Shown here one piece after another: positions 1 to 8,141 of a DNA stretch of 38,132 bases. The translations under genes and the position numbers were made by a program. The notes beneath the pieces were generated by a model. That model had not been told where the DNA came from, ran no database searches, and worked only from the letters and a program-made list of their open reading frames with translations. Within the stretch, counting starts at the first letter, position 1, and each line of letters starts with the position of its first letter. Source of the stretch: an uncultured Prevotella sp. (GTDB lineage: Bacteria; Bacteroidota; Bacteroidia; Bacteroidales; Bacteroidaceae); the NCBI GenBank assembly GCA_958369755.1, contig CATXJC010000017.1, forward strand, positions 1 through 38,132, read 5' to 3'.

Positions 1-57
1 TAGAGCACTTGACTACGGATCAAGAGGTTCAAGGTTTGAATCCTTGCGGAGTCACCA
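1..57 (+). tRNA. tRNA-Arg(ACG), 3' part
   Basis: The anticodon stem CTTGA/TCAAG encloses loop CTACGGA, giving anticodon ACG (Arg). A T-arm with CAAGG/CCTTG pairing and a 3' acceptor strand CGGAGTC follow, then A and an encoded CCA at 55-57. The 5' part lies before the window. It is the first of two tandem tRNAs. Confidence 0.85.
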
Positions 58-67
58 ACAAATAGTT

Positions 68-140
68 GCACCCTTAGCTCAGTTGGTAGAGCAACTGACT
101 CTTAATCAGTGGGTCTAGGGTTCGAATCCCTAAGGGTGTA
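68..140 (+). tRNA. tRNA-Lys(CTT)
   Basis: A full cloverleaf is visible. The acceptor GCACCCT pairs with AGGGTGT (first pair G-U). The D-arm is TAGCTCAGTTGGTAGAGC, the anticodon stem ACTGA/TCAGT has loop CTCTTAA (anticodon CTT), and the T-arm is TAGGG-TTCGAAT-CCCTA. CCA is not encoded, unlike the tRNA-Arg 10 bp upstream. Confidence 0.95.
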
Positions 141-141
141 C

Positions 142-178
142 AAAAAGAGCATTTCTTAACAGAAATGCTCTTTTTTGT
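142..178. terminator. Rho-independent terminator, probably bidirectional
   Basis: AAGAGCATTTCT / AGAAATGCTCTT form a 12-bp stem with a TAAC loop, followed by a T run. A-rich sequence on the other side means it could also end minus-strand transcripts arriving from the rluA-like operon. From 180 to 351 I see nothing else that I can name. Confidence 0.85.
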
Positions 179-351
179 TTTTAAATTTCTCCATACCATT
201 TCATATCGCCTTTAAATTTTACTTTATATCTCTTTAAATATCACTATAAAAAAGTTGCAGCCATCCAAAGTTTACACCCAGACAACCGCAACCAATTTAC
301 CAATCAAAAATATCTAAAATCTTATCCCGCCATCATTACACAACTCTACTA

Positions 352-501
352 TCAACAGAAGAGCCAGTAAAGAACTGCCAGCACGGCTATCATGACAACA
401 GCTACCATTGCTTTAATCATGCAGGTAGCCACCTTCTTTAAGACAAACAGTCCTACAACAAGGACTACCAATGCCAGCGCATAATATCCAAAATCATTCA
501 T
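352..501 (-). CDS. 49-aa two-segment membrane peptide, unknown function
   Basis: The minus strand from 501 to 352 reads MNDFGYYALALVVLVVGLFV, then a short KK/TCMIK linker, then a second hydrophobic stretch ending YWLFC and TGA. Two hydrophobic helices of about 16-18 residues are separated by a basic loop, so this is probably an inner-membrane hairpin peptide. It starts 48 bp after the stop of the pseudouridine synthase on the same strand and is probably co-transcribed. No Shine-Dalgarno is visible, which is normal for this phylum. The clean reading frame, hydrophobic periodicity and uninterrupted start-to-stop support a real gene. I do not recognise the family. Confidence 0.6.
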   Translation of the reverse strand: MNDFGYYALALVVLVVGLFVLKKVATCMIKAMVAVVMIAVLAVLYWLFC

Positions 502-549
502 ATCACATTATTATATAGTATAAACTACCAATCAGCATTCATCACCCTA

Positions 550-1497
550 TTAACGATCATTCTTTAATGCCCTGCGGAATTCAGCCGGTATCGGAGTTTC
601 AAATTCCATAGGCTGATGCGTTACGGGATGATAGAAACACAGCACATAGGCATGCAGGCACAAGCGCTGGCATGGATCATCACCATTACCATACTTGATG
701 TCACCACACACCGGATGCCCCATATCGGCTGTATGAACACGAATCTGATTCTTACGGCCCGTTTCGAGTTTGAACTCCACCAGAGAATGAGCGGTGGTAC
801 GCTCTAATGTATGGAAATGGGTAACAGCATACTTGCCGCCATTATCCGTATCACTACTGTAAGTAATATAAGCCTTGTTATCTTTCAGCCAGTTGGTAAC
901 GGTACCTTCATCTTCTTCCATCTCTCCGGAAACCAGAGCCACATATCTGCGGTCGTACACATTATGATGCCAATCATCCTCCAAAGCCAGTTCCGTCTGC
1001 TTATCCTTGGCATAAATCATCAAACCTGAAGTATCACGGTCAAGTCGGTGTACTACATGCGCCTGGCAGTTCTGGCGAGTCTTATGAAAATAATCATCAA
1101 GCACCGTTTTTACATTCAGAGTAGAATGACCGGCTGCCATACTCAAGATACCAATGTTTTTCTCGACAACAATCAGATATCTGTCTTCATAAACAATCTT
1201 AAGGTATCTGCTTTTAAATACCTCCTGATTCTTCTTTGTCTTGCTCACACTCACCTTCATACCCGACTTCAGGGCATAGTCAAACTGGGTAATAGTTTTG
1301 CCATTTACCTTGATTCCCCTACCCTGCAGAGTCTGCTTCACCTTGGTCTTGCTAGGTCCCTTCACATTCTCCATCAGCCATTCCAGCAACGGAGCAGGTT
1401 TTTCTACCTTGTAATGCTCATATTCATTTGGGTTTCCGTAGCCATAAGCATTATTGGTATGCTTATTAAAATTTCCTTTTCTATTTTGTTGTCTCAT
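550..1497 (-). CDS. RluA-family RNA pseudouridine synthase
   Basis: This enzyme isomerises uridine to pseudouridine in rRNA (RluC/RluD-like) or tRNA (RluA-like); the target cannot be told from sequence. Of the 315 residues, about 36-88 form an S4 RNA-binding domain (LLEWLMENV..., GIKVNGKTIT). The catalytic domain carries the motif HRLDRDTSGLM with the catalytic Asp at about residue 153, and later GRKNQIRVH and GHPVCGD. The first 30 residues are polar, Asn/Gly/Tyr-rich and probably disordered. It is divergent from the ABC-F gene across a 230-bp AT-rich gap. The first ATG is used. Confidence 0.93.
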   Translation of the reverse strand: MRQQNRKGNFNKHTNNAYGYGNPNEYEHYKVEKPAPLLEWLMENVKGPSKTKVKQTLQGRGIKVNGKTITQFDYALKSGMKVSVSKTKKNQEVFKSRYLKIVYEDRYLIVVEKNIGILSMAAGHSTLNVKTVLDDYFHKTRQNCQAHVVHRLDRDTSGLMIYAKDKQTELALEDDWHHNVYDRRYVALVSGEMEEDEGTVTNWLKDNKAYITYSSDTDNGGKYAVTHFHTLERTTAHSLVEFKLETGRKNQIRVHTADMGHPVCGDIKYGNGDDPCQRLCLHAYVLCFYHPVTHQPMEFETPIPAEFRRALKNDR

Positions 1498-1646
1498 ATT
1501 GTTATCGATATCATTTTCTTAACATGAAAAACACAGAATCAATGCTGCATTTTCTCCGTTTCAGCCTACAAAAGTAAGACTTTTCTGCAAAATAACAAAA
1601 AGCCACCATGTTTTTAACTAAAAATTAGTAACTTTTGCCAATAAAT

Positions 1647-1680
1647 CATTGTGTTTCAAATATTTTTTTGTAATTTTGCA
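1647..1680 (+). promoter_or_regulatory. Bacteroidota-type promoter of the ABC-F gene
   Basis: TAATTTTG at 1671-1678 fits the TAnnTTTG -7 element of Bacteroidota sigma-ABfr. Only a weak -33 (ATTG-like) lies 18-20 bp upstream. This leaves a leader of about 45 nt before the ATG at 1728. Confidence 0.6.
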
Positions 1681-1727
1681 GCTGAATTAAAGATATAATC
1701 AGAATAAAAGATATTTAGGAACAAATA

Positions 1728-3344
1728 ATGATTACAGTACAAAATCTTGCGATCCAATTCGGAAAGAGAGTGCTTTACAAGGATGTAAACCTCAAGTTCA
1801 CTCATGGTAATATTTATGGTATCATCGGTGCTAACGGTGCCGGAAAATCTACTTTCCTCCGCGCTATCAGCGGCGACCTTGAACCAAACAAGGGTACAGT
1901 AGAAATGGGGCCAGGCGAGCGACTTTCTGTCTTGGAACAGGACCACTTCAAATATGACGATTTCCGCGTGATGGATACCGTTCTGATGGGTCATCAGCCA
2001 TTATGGGAAAACATGAAGGAGCGCGAGCGCCTCTATGCTAAGCCAGAGATGACAGAAGAAGAGGGTAACCTCGCTGCTGAGCTGGAGCTCAAGTTTGCAG
2101 AAATGAATGGTTGGGAGGCTGAAAGCAATGCCGCACAACTTCTGCAGAACCTCGGCGTAAAGGAAGACCGTCACGACAAACTCGTAGGTGAACTTTCAAA
2201 CACAGAGAAAGTGCGCGTCATGTTGGCTAAGGCACTCTTCGGCAATCCAGACAACCTCCTTCTCGATGAGCCTACCAACGACCTCGACCTCGACACAGTT
2301 GAGTGGTTGGAAGACTATCTCAGCAACATTGAACAGACCGTACTCGTTGTATCTCACGACCGTCACTTCCTCGATGCAGTAAGTACCCAGACCGTAGATA
2401 TCGACTTCGGTAAGATTACGATGTTTGCAGGTAACTACTCTTTCTGGTATGAGAGTTCTCAGTTGGCTCTCCGCCAGGCTCAGAACCAGAAGATGAAGGC
2501 TGAAGAGAAGAAGAAGCAGTTGGAAGAATTCATCCGCCGATTCTCAGCTAACGTTGCTAAGAGTAAACAGACAACGTCCCGCAAGAAGATGCTGGAAAAA
2601 CTGAACGTCGAAGAAATCCGTCCTTCAAGCCGTAAATACCCAGGCATCATCTTCCAGATGGAGCGTGAGCCAGGTAACCAGATTCTGGAGGTAGAGGGAC
2701 TGAAAGCATGCGACGAAGACGGAACAGTACTCTTCGACAATGTAAACTTCAACATAGAAAAGGGCGAGAAGGTAGTATTCCTTTCTCACAACCCTAAGGC
2801 GATGACCGCACTCTTCGAAATCATCAACGGCAACCGAAAGGCTGACGCAGGTGACTACAAGTGGGGTGTTACTATCACAACAGCTTATCTCCCACTCGAT
2901 AATACAGAATTCTTCCAGAGCGACAAGAACCTGGTAGACTGGTTGAGCCAGTATGGTCCAGGTAACGAAGTTGCCATGAAGGGCTACCTCGGAAGAATGC
3001 TCTTCAGCGGCGAAGAAGTACTGAAGAAGGTAAATGTCCTCTCCGGAGGTGAGAAGATGAGATGTATGATTGCACGCATGCAGTTGCAGAACGCCAACTG
3101 CCTGATTCTTGATACACCAACCAACCACTTGGACCTGGAGAGTATTCAGGCATTCAACAACAACCTGGTAGGTTTCAAGGGCAATATCCTCTTCTCTAGC
3201 CACGACCACGAATTCATCAACACCGTGGCAAACCGCATCATCGAGCTCACTCCATCAGGCACCATCGACAAGCTCATGTCTTATGATGAGTATATCTACG
3301 ATGAAGCTATCAAGGAGCAGAAGGCTAAGATGTACGGATTCTAA
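1728..3344 (+). CDS. ABC-F ATPase, YbiT-like, with degenerate second nucleotide site
   Basis: This is a soluble ABC-F protein with no membrane segments, of the ribosome-associated class. Its 538-aa length and N-terminus match E. coli YbiT best. NBD1 has Walker A GANGAGKST (about 34-42), an unusual signature LSNTEK (about 156) and Walker B LLLDEPTNDLD. A charged linker (KKKQLEEFIRRF...) joins the two domains. In NBD2 the Walker A position reads FLSHNPKAMTAL (about 349) instead of GxxGxGKS, and Walker B reads LILDTPTNHLD, so the usual catalytic Glu is Thr; the signature LSGGEK is intact. NBD2 therefore probably does not hydrolyse ATP. The usual role, acting on the ribosomal E site, is inferred from the family. 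Confidence 0.92.
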   Translation: MITVQNLAIQFGKRVLYKDVNLKFTHGNIYGIIGANGAGKSTFLRAISGDLEPNKGTVEMGPGERLSVLEQDHFKYDDFRVMDTVLMGHQPLWENMKERERLYAKPEMTEEEGNLAAELELKFAEMNGWEAESNAAQLLQNLGVKEDRHDKLVGELSNTEKVRVMLAKALFGNPDNLLLDEPTNDLDLDTVEWLEDYLSNIEQTVLVVSHDRHFLDAVSTQTVDIDFGKITMFAGNYSFWYESSQLALRQAQNQKMKAEEKKKQLEEFIRRFSANVAKSKQTTSRKKMLEKLNVEEIRPSSRKYPGIIFQMEREPGNQILEVEGLKACDEDGTVLFDNVNFNIEKGEKVVFLSHNPKAMTALFEIINGNRKADAGDYKWGVTITTAYLPLDNTEFFQSDKNLVDWLSQYGPGNEVAMKGYLGRMLFSGEEVLKKVNVLSGGEKMRCMIARMQLQNANCLILDTPTNHLDLESIQAFNNNLVGFKGNILFSSHDHEFINTVANRIIELTPSGTIDKLMSYDEYIYDEAIKEQKAKMYGF

Positions 3345-3401
3345 ACAGAAAGTTATTCTGCTGTTTTAAACAGCAACCACAAATTATCTTATAATTTAAT
3401 A

Positions 3402-3439
3402 GTGCCAATTCGATGAGAATCGGGTTGGCACACTTTTTG
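3402..3439 (+). terminator. Terminator after the ABC-F gene
   Basis: GTGCCAA (3402-3408) pairs with TTGGCAC (3425-3431), with an inner CGAT/ATCG pairing and a T-rich tail (ACTTTTTG). A smaller palindrome GCTGTTTTAAACAGC lies just upstream at about 3359-3373. Confidence 0.8.
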
Positions 3440-3465
3440 TCAAACAACCAATAACAAGAATTATC

Positions 3466-4107
3466 ATGTTTAAAAAATTTAAGACTATGTCAAAAGAAAA
3501 AGAAATCAATATAGAGGACGGAAACGTTCAGGAGACTGTTCAGAATGAAAATAATGAGCAGACAACTCAAAATGAAAATACTGAGGAAAATCAGAATACT
3601 GACAACAAGGCAGAAGAAGGTGACAACAATACAGACGCTGCTGACAAGAAGGCAGAAGAGATTGATCCTTTAACAAAAGCACAGCAAGAGGTAGAGGAAC
3701 TCAAGAAACAGTTACTCTATAAGACTGCTGAGTTTGAGAATTACCGCAAGCGTACCCTCAAAGAGAAAGCAGAACTGATTTTGAATGGCGGCGAGAAGAC
3801 TGTAGCTGCTATTCTGCCTATTCTCGACGACTTTGAGCGTGCCATCGCTGACAAGAGCGAAGACCCTAAGGCTATCAAGGAAGGTGTCCAGATGATTTTC
3901 AACAAGTTCGTAAAGACACTCGAAGGTCTTGGCGTAAAGAAGATTGAAACCAACGACAAGGATTTCGATGTAGATTTCCACGAGGCTATTGCTATGGTTC
4001 CGGGAATGGGCGATGACAAGAAGGGAAAGATTATTGACTGCGTCCAGACAGGTTATACGATGAACGACAAGGTGATTCGCCATGCCAAGGTAGCTGTAGG
4101 TCAGTAA
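3466..4107 (+). CDS. grpE: GrpE nucleotide exchange factor
   Basis: GrpE releases ADP from DnaK in the cytosolic Hsp70 cycle. The 213-aa protein has a very acidic, Asn/Glu-rich N-terminal tail (about 1-65) and a long coiled coil (LTKAQQEVEELKKQLLYKTAEFENYRKR). The beta-domain ends in the characteristic VQTGYTMNDKVIRHAKVAVG. A second in-frame ATG at 3487 (MSKEKEINIEDG) is an equally plausible start. It lies 84 bp upstream of dnaJ in the usual grpE-dnaJ pair; dnaK is not in the window. Confidence 0.97.
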   Translation: MFKKFKTMSKEKEINIEDGNVQETVQNENNEQTTQNENTEENQNTDNKAEEGDNNTDAADKKAEEIDPLTKAQQEVEELKKQLLYKTAEFENYRKRTLKEKAELILNGGEKTVAAILPILDDFERAIADKSEDPKAIKEGVQMIFNKFVKTLEGLGVKKIETNDKDFDVDFHEAIAMVPGMGDDKKGKIIDCVQTGYTMNDKVIRHAKVAVGQ

Positions 4108-4191
4108 GAAAGAAATATCAAGAATTATTTTTCAAAATCCAGAACATTCTATTAGAATTCTGTAAGAAAATTCAATATTTGAAATAAGCAA

Positions 4192-5355
4192 ATGGCTAAG
4201 AGAGACTATTATGAGGTGCTGGGCGTAGACAAGTCGGCATCAGAAGACGAAATAAAGAAGGCGTATCGAAAGATAGCCATCAAGTATCATCCAGACCGCA
4301 ACCCTGGCAACAAAGAGGCGGAAGAGAAATTCAAGGAAGCTGCCGAAGCTTACGAAGTTCTCCACGATGCCCAGAAGCGCCAGCAGTATGACCAGTTTGG
4401 TTTCGACGGTCCACAAGGTGGATTCGGCGGATTTGGCGGTGGTGCCAGCATGGACATGAACGACATCTTCTCTATGTTTGGAGATATCTTTGGCGGACAC
4501 GGCGGTTTCAGCGGCTTTGGTGGCGGCGGTTTCGGTGGCGGCTCACAGAAGCGGGTTTACCAGGGTGGCGACCTTCGCGTAAGAGTAAAACTGACTCTTC
4601 AGGAAGCAGCAACAGGTGTTACCAAGCGCTTCAAGATTCGCAAGGATGTAACTTGCTCTGCATGTCACGGAACAGGTTGCGAAGGTGGTGCCCAGCCAGA
4701 AACATGTCCGGAATGTCATGGAAGCGGCTATGTCTTAAAAACGGTGCGCAGTATGTTCGGCATGATGCAAACTCAGGCTGCCTGTACAAAGTGTGGTGGT
4801 GAGGGAACTATCATCAAGAACAAATGTAAGGAATGCGGTGGCGACGGAATCGTGAAGGGCGAGGAACTCGTAGAAATCAATATTCCTGCAGGTGTCGACA
4901 ACGATATGGTTGTTACCGTTGAAGGAAAGGGTAACCAAGGCAAGCACAATGGTCTCTACGGAAATCTACAGGTACTGGTAAGCGTAGAAAAGAACGATGA
5001 TTTCGAGCGTGTTGGTCAGGACTTATACCATAATCTTGTTCTTGACTTTGCAACTGCCACTTTGGGTGGCGAGGTAGAAGTCCCTACCTTAGATGGCAAG
5101 ACGAAGATCAAAATAGAACCTGGCACACAACCTGGCAAACAGATTCGTTTGCGTGGCAAAGGTATGCCGGCTATTAAGGGATATGGTTATGGCCGTGGTG
5201 ATATTATCGTCAACATTACCGTTTTCGTACCTACCTCTCTGACCAAGGAAGAAAAGGATCTTGTTGTGAAATTCAAGGAATGCGATAATTTCAAAGCAGA
5301 TAATGCAGAGAAGAAATCTCTCTTTGAAAGTTTCAAGAATCTCTTTAAAAAATAA
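4192..5355 (+). CDS. dnaJ: DnaJ (Hsp40) co-chaperone, type I
   Basis: DnaJ delivers unfolded clients to DnaK and stimulates its ATPase. At 387 aa all type-I parts are present. The J domain carries HPD at 33-35, followed by a Gly/Phe-rich stretch (about 73-118). Four zinc-binding repeats follow (CSACHGTG, CPECHGSG, CTKCGGEG, CKECGGDG; about 154-220), then the two C-terminal beta domains (GDLRVRVKLTLQEAATG..., LRGKGMP). It is co-directional with grpE and probably in the same transcript. No truncation or missing ligand is seen. Confidence 0.98.
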   Translation: MAKRDYYEVLGVDKSASEDEIKKAYRKIAIKYHPDRNPGNKEAEEKFKEAAEAYEVLHDAQKRQQYDQFGFDGPQGGFGGFGGGASMDMNDIFSMFGDIFGGHGGFSGFGGGGFGGGSQKRVYQGGDLRVRVKLTLQEAATGVTKRFKIRKDVTCSACHGTGCEGGAQPETCPECHGSGYVLKTVRSMFGMMQTQAACTKCGGEGTIIKNKCKECGGDGIVKGEELVEINIPAGVDNDMVVTVEGKGNQGKHNGLYGNLQVLVSVEKNDDFERVGQDLYHNLVLDFATATLGGEVEVPTLDGKTKIKIEPGTQPGKQIRLRGKGMPAIKGYGYGRGDIIVNITVFVPTSLTKEEKDLVVKFKECDNFKADNAEKKSLFESFKNLFKK

Positions 5356-5367
5356 ACAGTAAAGAGC

Positions 5368-5422
5368 AATCCCCGAAGAGGGCGAACTATCTTCGAAAGA
5401 ACGGTTCGCTCATTTCGGGGAT
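5368..5422 (+). other. Long hairpin after dnaJ, no U-tract
   Basis: AATCCCCGAA near 5369-5378 pairs with TTCGGGGATT near 5413-5422. Inside this, GGCGAAC pairs with GTTCGCT, giving a roughly 18-bp nearly continuous stem. ATTATCTGTA follows rather than a T run, so it is either a weak terminator or a processing/stability element between dnaJ and folC. Confidence 0.6.
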
Positions 5423-5455
5423 TATCTGTATATATAATAAGGTATAACATATAAC

Positions 5456-6694
5456 ATGAATTATCAAGAAACTGTTGAATATCTTTTCACCAGCACGCCG
5501 GTTTTTGAAAAGATTGGAGCCAAGGCATACAAACCTGGGCTTGATACGATGCATAAAATGGATGAACACTTCGGACATCCTCATAACCAATATAAATGTA
5601 TCCACATTGCAGGAACCAACGGAAAAGGTTCATCATCCCATACCCTTGCAGCAATCCTGCAGAGCCAGGGCTATAAGGTCGGCCTGTTCACATCTCCACA
5701 TCTTGTAGATTTCAGAGAACGCATTCGCGTAAATGGTGAAATGGTAAGCGAAAAGTATGTAATCGACTTTGTAGAAAACAACCGGAAATTCTTAGAACCG
5801 CTACATCCTTCGTTCTTTGAACTGACCACCATGATGGCATTTCAGTATTTTGCAGAACAAAAGGTAGACTTTGCCGTCATCGAAGTTGGATTGGGAGGAA
5901 GACTGGATAGTACCAACATCATCACTCCTATCCTATCCGTTATCACGAACATCAGTTTTGACCACACCCAATTCCTCGGGAATACACTCGGCGAGATTGC
6001 AGGCGAAAAGGCGGGTATCATCAAGCCACAGATTCCTGTCGTTATTGGCGAATGGAACGAAGAGACCCAACCTGTATTCATCAAGAAAGCCCATGAGCAG
6101 AATTCTCCTATCCATTTTGCACATGCAACTGACGCAGACATGAACTTCGAACTGAAAGGCAACTATCAGAAAAAGAACTTCTGCACCATATCCGCAGCCG
6201 TAGAATGCCTGAAGGAAGAAGGAATAGAAATCAAAGATGAAAGCATAAAGAACGGCTTCGAACATGTATGCGAGCTGACAGGCTTACGTGGCAGATGGGA
6301 AAAACTCAACGAACACCCTCTCACCATCTGTGATACGGGACATAACCTTGCCGGATGGGAGTATCTGGAGCCTCAGATTGCATCCGTCAAAGCCGATACG
6401 AAACATATTGTCTTCGGAATGGTTGATGACAAAGATGTAGAGCATGTAATGGGACTATTAGAAAAGTTGCCAAAAGAAAGCACGATTTTCTATTGGACAC
6501 AGCCATCAACCAAAAGAGCGATTCCTGTAGACAAATTATACGGATACGCACAAAAGCACGGCTTAAACGGAACATGCTATCAAACTATCGCACAGGCATT
6601 TAACAAAGCAAAAGCAAACGCAAAAAAAGATGATTTTATCTTTATTGGCGGATCAAGTTACGTCGTTGCCGATTTGCTATCAGAATCATTTTAG
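5456..6694 (+). CDS. folC: Bifunctional folylpolyglutamate/dihydrofolate synthase
   Basis: FolC adds L-Glu to dihydropteroate and extends the polyglutamate tail of folates, using ATP in the cytosol. The Mur-ligase P-loop IAGTNGKGSSSHT is at about 51-62. It is followed by GLFTSPHLVDFRERIRVNG and FAVIEVGLGGRLDSTN, both FolC hallmarks. A C-terminal domain starts near CDTGHNLAGWE and ends FIGGSSYVVADLL. The 412-aa length is typical. It starts 100 bp after dnaJ, with the hairpin between. Confidence 0.95.
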   Translation: MNYQETVEYLFTSTPVFEKIGAKAYKPGLDTMHKMDEHFGHPHNQYKCIHIAGTNGKGSSSHTLAAILQSQGYKVGLFTSPHLVDFRERIRVNGEMVSEKYVIDFVENNRKFLEPLHPSFFELTTMMAFQYFAEQKVDFAVIEVGLGGRLDSTNIITPILSVITNISFDHTQFLGNTLGEIAGEKAGIIKPQIPVVIGEWNEETQPVFIKKAHEQNSPIHFAHATDADMNFELKGNYQKKNFCTISAAVECLKEEGIEIKDESIKNGFEHVCELTGLRGRWEKLNEHPLTICDTGHNLAGWEYLEPQIASVKADTKHIVFGMVDDKDVEHVMGLLEKLPKESTIFYWTQPSTKRAIPVDKLYGYAQKHGLNGTCYQTIAQAFNKAKANAKKDDFIFIGGSSYVVADLLSESF

Positions 6695-6724
6695 GATTTT
6701 TTAAATCAAAAAGTTCATAAAATA

Positions 6725-6756
6725 TTTGTAATACTCATTTTTTTTTAGTTACTTTG
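6725..6756 (+). promoter_or_regulatory. Promoter of the galactose cluster, embedded in an inverted repeat
   Basis: TTTG at 6725-6728 is separated by 20 bp from TTACTTTG at 6749-6756, close to the Bacteroidota -33/-7 pair. The -7 half (TTTTTTAGTTACTTTG, 6741-6756) is mirrored at 6774-6795 by CAAAGTAAGGTAACTAAAAA. The promoter and leader can thus form a hairpin or bind a dimeric regulator. Confidence 0.6.
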
Positions 6757-6804
6757 CAGTACATTACTTAAACCAAAGTAAGGTAACTAAAAAAGTGAGA
6801 TATT

Positions 6805-7890
6805 ATGAATACAGAACCAGCAAATAAGTGTGGTTTGAAAAGAGAAGATTTTCAGACCACAGTGAATGGCAAGAAGACTGATCTCTTCGTGTTAAGAAAC
6901 AAGCAAGGCAACGAAGTTGCAGTGACTAACTATGGTGGAGCAGTCGTAGCCATCATGATGCCTGACAAGGATGGCAACTATGCCAACCTCATCCAGGGTC
7001 ATGACAACATACAGGACGTCATCAACTCACCAGAGCCATTCTTGAGTGTGCTCATCGGTCGTTATGGCAACCGTATTAAAGAAGGCAAGTTCATACTTCA
7101 CGGCAAGGAGTATCACTTGGCATGCAACGATGGTCCCAACCACCTGCATGGTGGACCTACAGGTTTCCACACCAAAGTTTGGGATGCAACCCGCATGAGT
7201 GATAGCGCTGTCGTGTTGAAATACACGAGCCCTTATGGTGAAGAAGGCTTCACAGGTGAGTTGACAGTTTGGGTAGCTTACACATTGACCGACGACAATG
7301 AGTTCGTTATCAAGTATCAGGCTACAACCAACAAGACAACCATCTGCAACCTGACACATCACGCTTTCTTCTCAATCCAGGGTATTGCTAATCCTACCCC
7401 AACAGTTGACAATATCATCTGTGAGGTAAACGCAAACTACTATCTCCCTATTGATAAGTATTCTATCCCTACAGGTGAGATTTTGAAGGTTGAGGGCACA
7501 CCATTCGATTTCCGTACACCAAAGCCAATTGGTCAGGACATCAATGCAGACAACGAGCAGATCAAGAATGGTCAGGGCTATGACCACAACTATGTATTGA
7601 ACAAGACAGAAGAAGGTGAGTTGAGTTTCGCTGCCCGTATAAAAGACCCTGTAAGCTGCCGTACCATGGAGGTTTATACCACAGAACCAGGTTTGCAGAT
7701 GTACACAGGTAATTTCCTTGCAGGTATCTCAGGACAGTTTGGTGCAACATTCCCACGTCGCAGTGCTGTCTGCTTCGAGGCACAGAAGTTCCCAGACACT
7801 CCAAATCACACCTATTTCCCAAGTTGCAGATTAAATCCGGGTGAAACATACACCCAGAAGACAATCTATAAGTTTGGAATTGACAAATAA
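6805..7890 (+). CDS. galM: Cytosolic aldose 1-epimerase (galactose mutarotase)
   Basis: GalM interconverts alpha and beta anomers of galactose or glucose; galactokinase uses the alpha form. The 361-aa protein has no signal peptide. It shows TNYGGAVVAIMMPD, GRYGNRIKEGKF, the sugar-binding NHLHGG (about 112-117), NLTHHAFF (catalytic acid His about 186, in place of the common NLTNHSYF) and VCFEAQKFPD with the base Glu at about 325. It heads a galM-MFS-galK cluster. A second, lipoprotein homologue at 10937 shares the same fold. Confidence 0.93.
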   Translation: MNTEPANKCGLKREDFQTTVNGKKTDLFVLRNKQGNEVAVTNYGGAVVAIMMPDKDGNYANLIQGHDNIQDVINSPEPFLSVLIGRYGNRIKEGKFILHGKEYHLACNDGPNHLHGGPTGFHTKVWDATRMSDSAVVLKYTSPYGEEGFTGELTVWVAYTLTDDNEFVIKYQATTNKTTICNLTHHAFFSIQGIANPTPTVDNIICEVNANYYLPIDKYSIPTGEILKVEGTPFDFRTPKPIGQDINADNEQIKNGQGYDHNYVLNKTEEGELSFAARIKDPVSCRTMEVYTTEPGLQMYTGNFLAGISGQFGATFPRRSAVCFEAQKFPDTPNHTYFPSCRLNPGETYTQKTIYKFGIDK

Positions 7891-7903
7891 ATCAGAATAA
7901 ATC

Positions 7904-7940
7904 ATGGAGCAGGTACTCTAAACAGCACTTGCTCCATTTT
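7904..7940 (+). terminator. Terminator-like hairpin after galM
   Basis: ATGGAGCAGGT (7904-7914) pairs with ACTTGCTCCAT (7927-7937) with one G-U, and TTTT follows. The T run is short, so partial read-through into the transporter gene is likely. Confidence 0.65.
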
Positions 7941-8014
7941 CGCGCTTGAATGACAAACCCCATCCAGCGCGACAACAATCTTAAAGAGAAGTCTTAACGT
8001 CTTTAAAGAAGAAA

Positions 8015-8084
8015 CAACCTCTTAGAAGAAAAGAGTAGCAACCTCTTTACCATAAAAGAGAATCAATAACCTCTTCAAAAAGAG
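8015..8084 (+). repeat. Three tandem CTCTT/AAGAG mini-hairpins
   Basis: AACCTCTT occurs at 8016, 8040 and 8068. Each copy is followed by its complement AAGAG, giving three small hairpins at 8019-8035, 8043-8060 and 8071-8084. A weaker GTCTT...AAAGA unit lies just upstream. The rest of the 250-bp gap between galM and the MFS gene shows no ORF. Confidence 0.55.
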
Positions 8085-8141
8085 TATAAACAAGCTTTTC
8101 GCAAATAATAATAACAAATAACAATATCAACTATCAAAAAA

